Below, piece by piece: positions 10,412 through 21,927 of a stretch of DNA of 64,000 bases (positions are counted from its first letter, which is position 1; each line of letters begins with the position of its first letter). The notes under the pieces are model-generated. The model ran no database searches and was not told the DNA's origin. It saw nothing but the letters and a program-made list of their open reading frames with translations. The position numbers were made by a program, and so were the translations under genes. The DNA comes from Brachyhypopomus gauderio (Eukaryota; Chordata; Actinopteri; Gymnotiformes; Hypopomidae), in the NCBI RefSeq assembly GCF_052324685.1, contig NW_027506902.1, positions 150,001 through 214,000 on the forward strand, written 5' to 3'.

Positions 10412-10807
10412 TGTTAAATCGTACAAAACACAAACACGGCCCGCTCACGTCGCGGTTACGCTCGAGTCTGAGCGCTACACGCCGCGTTTATCCTCCCCAA
10501 ACTACAGACCTGGACTACATCTCACACGTCCAAGCGACTCAGGACGGGGTGACCTACCTGTTTCATGCCTTTCGTCGTGAAACCACACACAGAGTTGGGG
10601 CTTTTTCCGCCAGCGCCGTTTCCCGTTTGTGAGGAACTTGACGTTGCGCGGCAAATACTCGCTCACCAAATCGAATGAATTGTGCAATAATACTAATCGA
10701 TTCCCTCCTCATACGTAACAAATGGTTGTAATTTAGAGTCAGGGGCGGACTGGCATACATTACTATTGGGGATATATTTATATAGCGCTTTATATAGCGG
10801 GCCGATG

Positions 10808-10815
10808 GGTTAGTG
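10808..10815. repeat. Target-site duplication, left copy (GGTTAGTG)
   Basis: GGTTAGTG immediately precedes the left inverted repeat and recurs exactly at 12,536-12,543. Confidence 0.75.
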
Positions 10816-12535
10816 CAATGATCTATATTACTGGATTGGACATCGCCTGTTGCCGCTATAGCTAGCGATGCGCCGCCCTCGGCGCCATTACTATGCATTG
10901 AGTCATGTCAGCAAAGCAGTGTAGTTCCTATGTGGGATGTGCATCCATCTGTCACAAAAACAGTCCTAGCGCCCTTATTTCTTATCCGATTTTGATAAAA
11001 TATGGCTTAAATTAAAGGTGAGAATATTGCCGATGTTGTGATATGTAAAACTTCGTATTATCCCAAGAGATAAATTTATAAGCAGTCTGGGAAGTTTTCA
11101 ATTTAGGTAAAATTTTTACAAAACCTTGCATAAAGCCCTTTTCTTTCACCTGGCTAAAACTAAATAACACATGTATGTCATGTTTTTGATATTCAATCAT
11201 AATTATGGTAAAAAGTTGTAAATAAATAACTTTGATAAGTTTTAATTATGATCACAATTCTGATATTGAAAGTAAAATTTATGAGTTTATCTCTTTATTT
11301 GTCAACTCTCCCCGTTACAGCTGTAGTTTTCATAAATTCTTTAAGTGCAATACCTCTTATATATGTTCAAGTATAATATGAGATGGCATCAGTGTGGAGG
11401 AGCATCTTTGAGCAATAGGCTACATGGCTAAATGTGGGTGAAATTAATTATGAAATTATGAGTTTGAATCTGAAATTTATGACAAAATTTGTCAGATTTT
11501 TTTAACCTTCAAGTAGCAGAAAAGAGCTTACACAATTCAGTTCCCCACAAATACATAGATAAATTGACCTGACACAAAATATACAATTTTCAAAATCATT
11601 TATTGCAGCCACTTCTCATTGGCTACAGAATTTCATCAACTTTAATAAAATATTTATTTTTATTTATATGGTCTGGAAGGTTGAAAATCTGTGGCACTGC
11701 TCCTTCTCTAACATGTGCCCTCTTCAGTGTACAGTTGATATCAGTGGGCAGTGAGCACTGCATATCCCTGCTGTAGATGACGGTCCTCTCAGACGTCCAC
11801 ACTTTCTGACCCACAATTTGTACAGCTCATATTTTCTTTGTTTGTTGGGAAATCTATGTAGAAAAATGGCATTTATTAAAAGGAAACTGTATTAACCTGG
11901 GGTGAGTTTCCAAAAATGTTCTTAGCGCTAAGTACTTCATAACCTCATTCTTACGTACGAACGTTTTGGGGAAACTCACCCCTGTTGATTAAAAAAATAA
12001 TTATGACAAATTTAATTGACTTAAATTTTCATTTGGTTTCATTATTTATTCAGTTTGTGTGAGAGAGTATCTATGGGACATGCCAACTGGACTGAACATC
12101 GGTCCCAGTAATACAGATTTAGAGATAATTTTAATTAACATCGTATTTACAACATTATCCTAACATGATAACAATATTAATAACAATACATTGTAATTTG
12201 TTGGAACAGAAAACTTGTTTTTTAAGCTTTATCAAAATCAAGCTAGCATGGACAGTCAACATCCCTCATCTCCGCTATTTTAAAAAAAATAAAAATTGTT
12301 TTACTGACCTGTGAAATGTTATACCCTTTGATCTTGTGATATTTATGTCATAGTTTTGACAATTTATTGCAAAACATTGAGTCCCTCTTTGGTTTTCCTT
12401 ACGTGACTGTCTGTTAGATCTAATGTTTATGTCCATCCATGAATGATCCTCAATGCACGACTCAATGCATAGTAATGGCGCCTGTGCGGCGCATGCTAAG
12501 TCACGTGATGTCCAATCCAGTAATATAGATCATTG
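10816..12535. mobile_element. hAT-like DNA transposon with inverted ends of about 90 bp
   Basis: The 1,720-bp element begins CAATGATCTATATTACTGG and ends with its reverse complement. The inverted similarity continues with indels for about 90 bp, through GGCGCCATTACTATGCATTG. A perfect 8-bp duplication (GGTTAGTG) flanks it. The interior is AT-rich with no convincing transposase, and it holds a palindromic MITE at 11,899-11,984. The sequence outside both ends (GGGGCGGACTGG on the left, GGGCCGACGG on the right) looks like one older repeat that was split. hAT is inferred from duplication length and CA...TG termini; a P-type element is the alternative. Confidence 0.75.
11899..11984. mobile_element. 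Palindromic MITE, copy 1
   Basis: GGGGTGAGTTTCC on the left and GGAAACTCACCCC on the right bracket a near-palindrome containing TTCTTAGCGCTAAGTACTTC and TACGTACGAACGTTTTGG. The same element occurs at 23,814-23,920. Confidence 0.8.
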
Positions 12536-12559
12536 GGTTAGTGGGCCGACGGCCGCTGG

Positions 12560-13095
12560 TGATTTAACTCGGCCCGTGGAGAAGCGATTAACGCCCACTG
12601 TCTTGGTAATGATCTGGAATGCGGTGGAAGCGGCTCAACACCCATGCTCACCCCCCAAGCTCAGACGACTCCCAAAGCAGCTAACGTGATACAACTTCAC
12701 AATAAACTTGAAGTTACAAGCAGACTGTATATGTTACCGATCCTACAACAAACAGCAGAAAATTTTTCAAAAGTTAATATTCAAGCGCACGTACCAGCAG
12801 ATGTAGACACGACTGTTTCTCTAATGAGTCCCGCCAAACAATAAAAATAAATAAAATAGTTTGAATCTTGCTCTTTGTATATTTCCTTTACTATACTATA
12901 TAATATTTGTTGTAGTCGAACACTTTCTGTTTCCAACAACAATAGTAAAGCTATTCTCGATTCACGGGGCGATGGACCATTAGCTTGATGCTAATGTTAT
13001 ATTGGAAATGCCATAGGATTGCTAACGGAAATTAGCATTATGATCGCGGTACTTGTTACCCAATCCAAACCGGAAACCCAATTTTGACTGCACAC
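12560..13095. other. Interval without recognised gene
   Basis: This is the flank of the transposon at 10,816-12,535, continuing the GGGCCGACGG-type older repeat and then unique AT-rich sequence. No protein similarity was recognised. Confidence 0.4.
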
Positions 13096-13763
13096 GAGCG
13101 AAATTATACGTCATACAATTGATCCCAAATGCCTGTTCGTACTGTCGGAGGACGAGAAAAGATCTGTTCTGATGGAGTGCCACAATAACCCTGGTACTGG
13201 AAACCATAATGGCATCAGGGGTACCAGAAACAGGATCATTGCTGGCTATTACTGGTCTACGCTAAATAAAGATGTCACTGATTGGGTAATGTATTGCAGC
13301 TATTATGTTTTAGTACTTACACTTGCAATCCAAGTGTTTCAATTTGGCAAACAGTTTTATATCTGTATTAAGTTCTCTGTGAACATTTAGTGAACATCTT
13401 CATTAACTTAATTGTTAGTAAGTAAATTAAGTGTAAATGCTGATCGTTACATAAGAGGTATTTGCTCAATAAGCAAAAAATGTTAATTTTTGTTTTAGTA
13501 ATCAATAGATCATAGGACTATTGCAATATTTTGATTATATTACACTCCCTTATTAAAGATGCATTTTAAAAACCACTTGTTCTCCATTTTGTTTTAGGTT
13601 AAATGTTGCCATCGCTTCCAGATGAATGATCCCATTAAAACTGTTGTCCCTGTTTTACATTCTATTAAGGTGCTGTTTACAACATCATTGCAGTCAAGGT
13701 TTTACAATTATTTAAATAGGCTAAACACTCATATTTGTATAGGTGAAGGAAGCCTGGGAGATA

Positions 13764-13771
13764 CTTGGCTT
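13764..13771. repeat. Target-site duplication, left copy (CTTGGCTT)
   Basis: CTTGGCTT lies in the integrase coding sequence and is duplicated exactly at 14,753-14,760, on the other side of the hAT-like element. Confidence 0.9.
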
Positions 13772-14752
13772 CAGTGGCGTGCACAGACATTTTGGGGGGC
13801 AAGTGCTCGGGGGGGGGGATTTGAAGGGCACTTTTTAGCGCAAAAAAGACTTTTATTTGTAACATTCTCTAAACGTGAGTTTTCAATGGACAAAAGTCAC
13901 GCAGCCATCTGATATAATTCATATCCAATATTAACTATATACAGTCATGTCCTTCAGTTAACTTCTGTTTACCCTCCACTGTCTGCAGGCCTTGTTGCAT
14001 ATATTTTACAATTTAAATCAATATAGGCCTACAATTAAGACAGTAAAAAGACCAAAAAGTAGGAGAAGGAGTTATAGGCTACTGAGTGTTGTCATTACAT
14101 GAATGCAGATGGGCATTTTTCACAGGTAATGGGGAACTTCCCGTTTCTTCTTTCACAAATGAATGTGTTAATTTATGTTTCCTAACAAAACCTATACAAC
14201 AGTACGTTCAGCTTAGCACATAGATTTTCAAACTCTACCTTAATTATTTGTATGTGGTCGTCCTCACGTTATCTATCATTGATTTGGGCTAGAGCGACTA
14301 GTTTATCAGGTGACCAGTCGTCTAAAAATGCTAGTAGTTTGGTGCTGTATGAGACATTTTACTGCACAAGAATATGATTTCACGTTGGGCTTAGAGGGCA
14401 AACGGTACGATTTTACTTGATGTGTATGTAACCTGGCTGGTGGGGCACGGGAGAAGAAGTCTATCTGTGACCGTGCGTGCTGTGCTGAAAACGCTTCCAT
14501 CCACTCGCTGAATTAAACTGCGCATCTGGTGTTAAAGGAAGAGAGGTCGGGCGTGTGCGAGGTGGTGGCTCATTTCAGGGCTTTGTTTTTAATGGTTCAG
14601 GTTTTCAAAAGATCATTTCAAACCGATCTCAGTAAAATGATAAAAATAAATAAATAATAAAAACCCGAAGTTTCAAAAGGGCACTTTCGTTGATAAAGGG
14701 CAGAGTTGGTGGTGCTTTAGCACCACCTGGTGTCTATGTGTGCACACCACTG
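13772..14752. mobile_element. hAT-like MITE inserted in the integrase exon
   Basis: The 981-bp element starts CAGTGGCGTGCACA and ends TGTGCACACCACTG, near-perfect terminal inverted repeats of 14 bases. It is flanked by the 8-bp duplication CTTGGCTT. CAGTGGCGTGC-type ends with 8-bp duplications are characteristic of hAT. It encodes no recognisable transposase and carries a G-rich run (GGGGGGGGGA) near the left end. Confidence 0.9.
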
Positions 14753-15603
14753 CTTGGCTTGGATTTAATTGGACCACTACCCAAAACTGCACATGGCAAC
14801 ATTTATGCTTTGACCATGACTGACCTATATACAAAATGGGTTATTGCTGAGCCTCTGCAATCAAAAACAGCGAGTGACGTGTCCTTGGTGATGATTAACA
14901 AGTTGTACATGTTTGGTATGCCCAGGAAAATTATCACAGACCAAGGCAAAGAGTTTGTCAATGGGGTAAGGACTTTGTCACACTTTAAATCTAAATTGTT
15001 TTGCTTTACCTATATTGTCTTTGCTTTACATGCAGTGTAATATGGTTAAATCTGAAAATATATTAAATATAATTTGTCCACAGCTCAATGACCAAATATT
15101 CACAATGATGAATATTAAACACGCCGTGTCCAGTGCATATCATCCTCAGATCAATGGCCAGGTAACTTGTACTATATTTGTGTGCTTTTTATGTATTGTT
15201 GCTACAGTATTTACTCACAGATTAATATGTACAGGATGAACGGACAAACCAAAACGTCAAACGTGCTCTAAGAAAATATGTAAATGAGAATCACAATGAT
15301 TTGATTTCACAATACTTATTGCCACCTTTTGTTGCAACTTTTTATTAATAAACATGCATAATCGCACATGTCCAACTTTGTGATATTCTACTCACACTCA
15401 ACCCAACACTGAATCTCATGCAAATTCTAACTTTGAACATGTGCTCTCTTCCTCCCAATTTACTCTTCTCTGTAACAATCTTGCAGTCTGCACACCATTT
15501 TACTATGTCTCAATGTCTCAACACTTCCACTCACACCTGCCCTTACATACCTCTTCCAAATTTCAGTAGTTACACTCACACGCCTACCTACAGGCCTCAC
15601 ATA

Positions 15604-15760
15604 CACAGGGTTGCCAACTCACGCATAGAGCGTGAGACACACGCATTTGACTGTCTTCGCACGCTCACACATTCGATTTCTCACGCTGTAAAAAAATTAG
15701 TTTATCTAGTCTATTTACCTCTGATCCATATCTATGATTCAATGAGTTACTAGTTCGCTG
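15604..15760. repeat. Unclassified dispersed repeat start
   Basis: The GGGTTGCCAACTCACGC segment, followed by GCGTGAGACACACGCATT and two further CACGCT boxes, has the look of a fish interspersed repeat. It adjoins the family R copy beginning near 15,795. Classification not possible by eye. Confidence 0.4.
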
Positions 15761-15794
15761 TTAGTTTATGGTAATGGACCTAAGTGCCTAGTCC

Positions 15795-16400
15795 GTGTTA
15801 ACTCGCATGCAACGCAATAAACGAGAGAAAACCAAAACACTCGTGGAAATATTCGATGCGGATAATGGGGGAGAACTGAAAAGAATCGTGGATATTCAAT
15901 GCGACAAAAAAAAACGAGAGAACGGAAATAATCGCGGAATAAAATCAACGTGGACTAAACGGGGAGAACTGAAACCAAAGAGCAACAAAATACACCAGGG
16001 GAAGCAACTGGCTGGCAAACACCGCGAAGAACAAAAAAACCCTTCCCACAAAACAAAACCAAATTGTATAGGAAAAAATGACAGTGGGAGGAAAACTTGA
16101 GAAGCCAGGAAGCGGCGCAGGAGGCAAGTACTCGAATAGACAGAATAACAGAAGGAAAAAAAAACTTGAGACAGGGTGGTGAGACACCTTAATGCAGAAA
16201 GAAACAGGCTGAAGTTTGGCAGCAAAGTAGACCGACAACTCAGCAGTGAGACACTGCATCTGTCTTCCTTAAAAAACAAGGAAGACAGGTGCAGGTCATC
16301 ACCGCTGATTGGGCTGTGGTGTGACTCGTGGATTCCTCCTGGTGGCGACAGAAGGATCGCCCCTGAGCCAGCCCTGACTGTGGGATTCCTAGTATTTTTG
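15795..16400 (+). repeat. Dispersed repeat family R, second plus-strand copy
   Basis: This copy contains CCCTTCCCACAAAACAAAAC, GGAGGAAAACTTGAGAAGCC, GGAAGCGGCGCAGGAGGCAA, GGTGGTGAGACACCTTAATG and a terminal CCCCTGAGCCAGCCCTGACT. All are shared in order with 2,545-2,995 and with the minus strand of 6,715-7,350. Confidence 0.7.
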
Positions 16401-16599
16401 TAAGGTTTTTACTTGAGGCCAAATAGAGACAAAAGGGAAGAGGCAGACCCAAAAGATAGCGCTCCATATCTCTCCAAAGAGAGCCACCTTTTTCTGTAAA
16501 GTAAAACATTATCCCCCTTATCTGTGCTGCCTAATAATACCAAAGGATATTGGGGCATCTAAGTCCAACAGTACAACAGTGACATTCAGCCTAGATTGC

Positions 16600-17210
16600 C
16601 TATTGCTCCAAAGAAAACTAAGAGTCTTTAAGTAAGAAAATAAATTACTTGAAGGAGGTAATGCAGATTTTGAAGTACTGCAGTTTTGGCAATATATTCA
16701 TTTTGAGAACATACATTTTCCATATTAGCAACATTGGTATAGATGCCCATTTGTCAAGTGAATTTGAAATGTCTTGTAACAAAGGTTTGTAGCTATATTC
16801 TCTAAACTTGGTACAATCTGAATGCCTAAATATGTGAAACATTCCTCAACTTTGAATTGGTGTATCGCCTCTGGTGGGTTTTTTTTATTAATCTTATTAC
16901 CCGAAATCGCCCCAAAGGTGTTAATTAAATCTAACAAAGCAGGAATAGAGGTTTCCGGATCTATAAGAAAAAGAGTGACATCATCTGCATATAACGCTAG
17001 GCGGTGTTCCTGTTCTCCTGTAGTTATTCCAGAAATGTTGGTATGATTCCTTAATGCAATTGCAAATAGTTCTATAGCCAGAAACAACAGTGGGGACAAA
17101 GGTCCCCCTGTCTGCACCCCTGCATCATATGAATAGATTTTGATATGTTTCCATTGGTCAGTATTTCTGCATATTGTTCTGTATACAACCTTGGAACTCG
17201 TCCGCCTCAG
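16600..17210 (-). mobile_element. L1-type non-LTR retrotransposon fragment (reverse transcriptase)
   Basis: Minus-strand translation gives GGPLSPLLFLAIELFAIALR, then the reverse-transcriptase active-site motif LALYADDVTLFL, then a FGAISGNKINKKNPPE segment. This order (fingers, YADD box, G-x-K-I-N) matches L1-clade reverse transcriptases. Both ends of the protein are missing, so this is a dead fragment. Confidence 0.85.
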
Positions 17211-17500
17211 TACTCGACATATTCGGAGTTTTATTTAGAGATATGGGGGCCATATTTATACATAAAATGTAGATTATTAATTTATAATGGAGATTATTAA
17301 TCCACCTGACCTAATTAAGAGTAAAATAAATGATTGCCACCTCAGTTCATAGTGCTAATAAAAATACATTGTCAGCAGTTTTTTCCAGTCGATTTATTTT
17401 CAATTCCAACTTTTATCACTAGGTGGCAGTCAAGCCCAACCTTAAAGATTACGCTTTTTTTTTAGAGTTACAGTACTATGCTTGACAATGTGACACCTAT

Positions 17501-19172
17501 ATTACAGTTTTTCTCAGTCAGTTTGGTTCATTTCTCAGATCAGAATTGAAATTCTCAAAACAGTTCATTCAGTCTCCACATCTCCTTGTCACTTGTGCAC
17601 ATCATAATTGAATTTCTCCTGGTGTTTAACATTTTGCAAATGCTTTTGTACATATTGCAAATGGACATGGGCAGTTGTCTGTTGTTTTTTACATTATGTG
17701 TTGCTTATGTCATGTTTCTCAAAATGTGTTGTACGGATTGTCTGTTGAATTGTCTTACCCTCCCAAACATTTAGTCTTTAGGTCATCGCCTAGGTCATTA
17801 TATGCAAAAGTGCTGAACATGTTGTCATAATCTCTAAGGCATCATTTTACATTTATTTATTTAGGTTATTTTTTGTTACATTTTGTTAATTTATCCTAAT
17901 TTGATTAAATTGTTTACAAGTGAACATTCAGTTACAGTAAGAAAGGGAATTGGTGAAGGCTTAGATCAACCAATGGTCTCCACCATAGGTCAGAGGTGTG
18001 TCTCATGAACCTTTACTGTAATTGGCAAACATTTATAGACGCTAAACACTGCATTATCACAAAGTCTCATAATGGAAAGACAAGGCCATGTACAGGGTGA
18101 ACAGCAAATACGAGAAGTAAGACTGTGTGGTGTAGAGAGGTAAGACTGTGTGGTGTAGAGGAGTAAGACTGTGTGGTGTAGAGGAGTAAAACTGGTGTAG
18201 AGGGGTAAGACTGGTGTAGAGGGGTAAGAATGTGTGGTGTAGAGGAGTAAGAATATATGGTGTAGAGGGGTAAGACTGTGTGGTGTAAGGCTGAGGGGAC
18301 AAAACAGTGAAATAAGGGCAACAATTGTGGACCATGCTTGCTGGGTGCAGCCGAATATTGGAAGAACAACTGTGTCTTCAATCGTTCAAACATTTCATAG
18401 AGAAAACATGTATGTAATTCAGAAATGTGCTCTCTGCTGTAATGCTGCACATTGACGTAAATTCTGACATGTTATTCTTTTTTTTTCTTATACCATATAT
18501 GATATCAAGACTAGCTCATGGGGAGGCAGAGGTTCCATTTTCACACAACAAGAGGAGGCTGTATGTGCTTAGGTTGTTTTTAATGTGTAGAATAAGTTTC
18601 TAATTTTGCAGTTTTCTCCAGTCAGTTGTCTGTCTTTTCTGAATTTCAGTCGAATTTTTTTTTGTCAACAAATTGCAGTGCGAACAATACAGTCAAACAA
18701 TATTGCTGTACAAATTTGATTCCAGTCCAATATCTTTCTATCAGTCTCCCACATACAGTCATGTGTAACTTTGTGTTCCATGTAAGTTTTATGTGTGTAA
18801 CATGTATTTGATACACCACAGAATGTGCAGCGTTCTTGAAATCAAAAGCATAGCTAGTTTCCATCAGAATATACAGTCTGCACAGACTGTGACTTATAGT
18901 TGCACTGACAACATGACTAAGTATTTTGACTGCCTTGTTCATAGGCAATGGCACATAGACTAGATATTCTGATGGCACTGACAAATCGACTGACCTAAAT
19001 ATTTGATTTTGGGGCAAAAACAAAGAATTTTGAGTGAAGTATGTGATTTTGCCGGTATTTCATTGAGTTTTGCTGTTTGCACTAACTGTTTTGAGAAATG
19101 CACTAGTTGTGATGCCAATGTAAAGCATGATGTGAGAAATGAACCAAATCAACTGAGAAAAACTGTAATACA
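17501..19172. mobile_element. IS630/Tc1-related DNA transposon, degenerate
   Basis: TACAGTTTTTCTCAGTCAGT at the left and its near inverted repeat (ending TGAGAAAAACTGTA) at the right define a 1.67-kb element with inverted ends of about 40 bp (TTGGTTCATTTCTCA continues the match). The plus strand near 18,330-18,410 encodes VQPNIGRTTVSSIVQTFHRE, like the helix-turn-helix region of IS630-type transposases, but the frame is broken. A short tandem repeat (18,115-18,295) lies where such transposases often carry a low-complexity N-terminus. Confidence 0.65.
18115..18295. repeat. Minisatellite, 18-23 bp units
   Basis: About eight units of GTAAGACTGTGTGGTGTAGA with shorter variants lacking TGTG. It lies inside the IS630-like element. 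Confidence 0.85.
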
Positions 19173-19553
19173 TTTTATAATAGCATGAAAAGTTATCCTG
19201 TCACGCATTTATACCATAAATAAACAGATCGGACTTTAGTCTGCTCACTGTTTAAAGGTCACTGCTTTCCACAGGAAGGTGCCCAAACGTCTCACAGGTA
19301 GAGCTTTATATAAATAATTTTGCAGCTATAATTAAAATATATGGCTATTACTTCTTAATATTTATATGTTAAAATGTCTAAGATCAGAGAAAATGTCACT
19401 GAAACCTGCAGTCAGACTGAACATGGAGACCTGAAGTCAGGCTTGTTCTAGTGCACTGATGACCTCTGTATGAAATGGAGGCATGCTTATGAACAGTGGG
19501 CCCATGTGGTGTGTGTGACCATGCGCTGGAGATGCGTGTGTGCGCAAGCCTGT

Positions 19554-19556
<3 letters not shown>

Positions 19557-19625
<69 letters not shown>
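19557..19625. repeat. (GT)n microsatellite
   Basis: About 34 uninterrupted GT units. Confidence 0.98.
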
Positions 19626-19629
<4 letters not shown>

Positions 19630-19708
19630 TGCTGTGTCATCAGGCCCTGCATCATCTGCACTGTCACCGAGCCCATGCAAACATCTTATTAGCTACTGAC
19701 GGGTCAGA

Positions 19709-19783
<75 letters not shown>

Positions 19784-19810
19784 GTGTGTGTGTGTGTGTG
19801 TGTGTTTGTT

Positions 19811-19893
<83 letters not shown>
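19709..19893. repeat. Long imperfect (GT)n microsatellite
   Basis: About 185 bp of GT repeats with a few interruptions (GTTGTG, TGTTTGTTTGTG, GCGT, GTAT), the longest dinucleotide tract in the window. Confidence 0.98.
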
Positions 19894-19897
<4 letters not shown>

Positions 19898-20462
19898 GGT
19901 GATTCTCACGGAGATGAGAGCTCAGACATGGGCTTGACGAACCTGACATGCCTGGATAATCCAAAATGTTCCCGCCGCAGCCTTAGTCATGGGTAGTCCA
20001 GGGACAGCTGTTGCCAGGCAACCAGTGACATCACCACAGCCACACTTTTCAGCTCCATCAGAAGGTATGTGGAGAGGGAGGGTGAGGTGTGAGGGGAGAG
20101 AAGAGTATGGCTCAGGTTCACGCTGCCATATGGGCGTGTTTGCAGAGAAATGGGCATCTTTTCATCTTTCTGTCTGCTGTGTGGGGGAGAGGGCTAGAGA
20201 GGGTGTGCCTTCTGGGAATGTATCAGATAAATGTCCAGCTTCTGATTGGCCACTGTAGTACTTCGATGTAGAAGTGTAGCTCTATCAAGAAGTGTGAGTG
20301 AGAGCTGTCTTACAAGGGCCGTCCCTCCATCACTAAGCTATCTATAAACTAAAGAGTGCAGAGGTGGATGAATGAGATACGGACGGATGGATGCGAGAAT
20401 GTGTGCTGAGAAGTGTGCGAACGTACTGTGTACTGAACCTCTAACTGCCAATCAGAGTGTTA

Positions 20463-20464
<2 letters not shown>

Positions 20465-20539
<75 letters not shown>
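20465..20539. repeat. (GT)n microsatellite
   Basis: About 37 uninterrupted GT units. Confidence 0.98.
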
Positions 20540-20541
<2 letters not shown>

Positions 20542-21062
20542 GCCACCTTCCCTGGGCTCTGGTCCTTGCTCTTTTGAGCTGGACACTCCTTCATCCCCCT
20601 CTCCCCTCCTCCTTCTTAGACCCCCACCCCCTCCTCTCAGCAGGTGTTTGATTATGATGAGCTGGTTAGTCAGGGATTGTAAGAAAGGGGCCCATGTAGT
20701 GTAGCTTTAGCAATAACTCTGCTCACCTGCGCTTAGGCGAACAAGACCTTGTAACTGGATCCAAATCCTTCCCAGCCACCGAACATCAAAGAAATGACCA
20801 ACAAACCGTCCTGAGGGTGAGTCATAATGTTAGCAGGTCTGTGTTAAAAATATGATGATGTAGCAACCAAAGCTTCCATAGCACTGGAACAGCAGGTTTA
20901 GAGCTAATGTAGAGCTTATCTAGAGCTCATCTAAACATGAATGCAGATTTATGGTACTGAGCAGATGAGATCCAGGGTGAAGGTGGGTCAGTGTGTAATG
21001 ACAGTAGCGGGACAGTTTTGGGTCAGATGGGGACAGAAGAAATATGTAGGAAGGTGACTCTG

Positions 21063-21064
<2 letters not shown>

Positions 21065-21120
<56 letters not shown>
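21065..21120. repeat. (GT)n microsatellite
   Basis: About 28 GT units followed by a G/A-rich segment. Confidence 0.98.
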
Positions 21121-21122
<2 letters not shown>

Positions 21123-21927
21123 AGGGAGGAGGGGGCAGCAATTAGCCAGATTGTGTGGATTAGTGGCATTGAGGCCTACTGATAGTCTCCTCTATATACA
21201 AGCATTTGATGAAATGCAGTCTAGATCTCACTTTTGCTTGTTCTTGGATCAACCTTGTGTCGAGGATCAGACTTGGACAGCATGACAAGCAAATGTAAGA
21301 GTGAATGAGAGAAATATATAGAATGAGAGAGAGAGCAATAAAGAGAAAGAAAGAAAGAAAAGAGACTGCATTTTGAAGGAGAGGGCATAAAAGGGTTCCT
21401 TCATACTTCAGCATCATCATGCACATTTTTCAGTGCCAAAGTATCACTTCATGTTTGAAAACTAAGCTTTGGGATTGTACCAAATATCACTGCTGTCAAT
21501 TCCAAGCTATTGAGCCAAAGGTTCCCACACAGGTTCACAGGTTTCACAGGTTCCCACAAGTTCCCACAAGTTCCCACAAGTCTTCATAGTGCAGATTTTT
21601 TCTGAGTTGTGAAGTCCAATCATTTTGTGTCAAAGAAGTTCACATAGTCATATCAGCTGTCATGTGAAATGTGTTTCACCTCAACAAAAGGAAGAACTCC
21701 AGGAAACCATCCCTATCATGTGTATCTCCCTCCCTATATATAGTTTAGATATACACTCCACATTAAATAGTCAGCACTTTATTAAGAAATGTTCACATAT
21801 TATCCAATCTTGTTTTTCTGGGAAAGTGTGATTTAATTGCACAACAAACATTAAACAAACAAAAAACTAACATTGTTTTACTCCTGAATAAAATATATGA
21901 ACAAAACAAAAATGTGTATTACATTTT

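Larger units (their letters stand above)
13096..15348 (+). pseudogene. Intron-containing integrase (Ginger/Gypsy-integrase-like), disrupted
   Basis: Five segments with GT-AG borders, all in phase 0, encode an integrase: about 13,096-13,285, 13,598-13,669, 13,743-13,771 joined to 14,761-14,965 (one exon split by a transposon), 15,084-15,161 and 15,235-15,345. The first two give an HHCC-type zinc domain (GIRGTRNRIIAGYYW, then VKCCHRF), but the last zinc cysteine position is Phe. The core follows with LGLDLIGPLPKTAHGN, the first Asp in MTDLYTKW, the second in IITDQGKEF, and the Glu in NGQDERTN exactly 35 residues later, a full D,D35E set. Introns are unusual for an LTR element, and they point to a Ginger-type transposon or a host-adopted integrase gene. 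The 981-bp hAT-like insertion and a premature end make the copy probably inactive. Confidence 0.75.
19190..21920. other. Gene-free, microsatellite-rich interval
   Basis: No protein-coding exon was recognised. The notable content is four long GT tracts and a short GTTCCCACAA tandem duplication at about 21,520-21,580. Confidence 0.5.

Noticed and set aside
13096..15348. Retroviral or Gypsy provirus
   Set aside because: No LTRs, gag, protease or reverse transcriptase are seen around it, and the integrase is split by GT-AG introns, which argues against an LTR element.
19470..19964. Cysteine/valine or threonine/histidine-rich open frames
   Set aside because: These are translations of (GT)n and (CA)n microsatellites; the same applies to all such frames elsewhere in the window.
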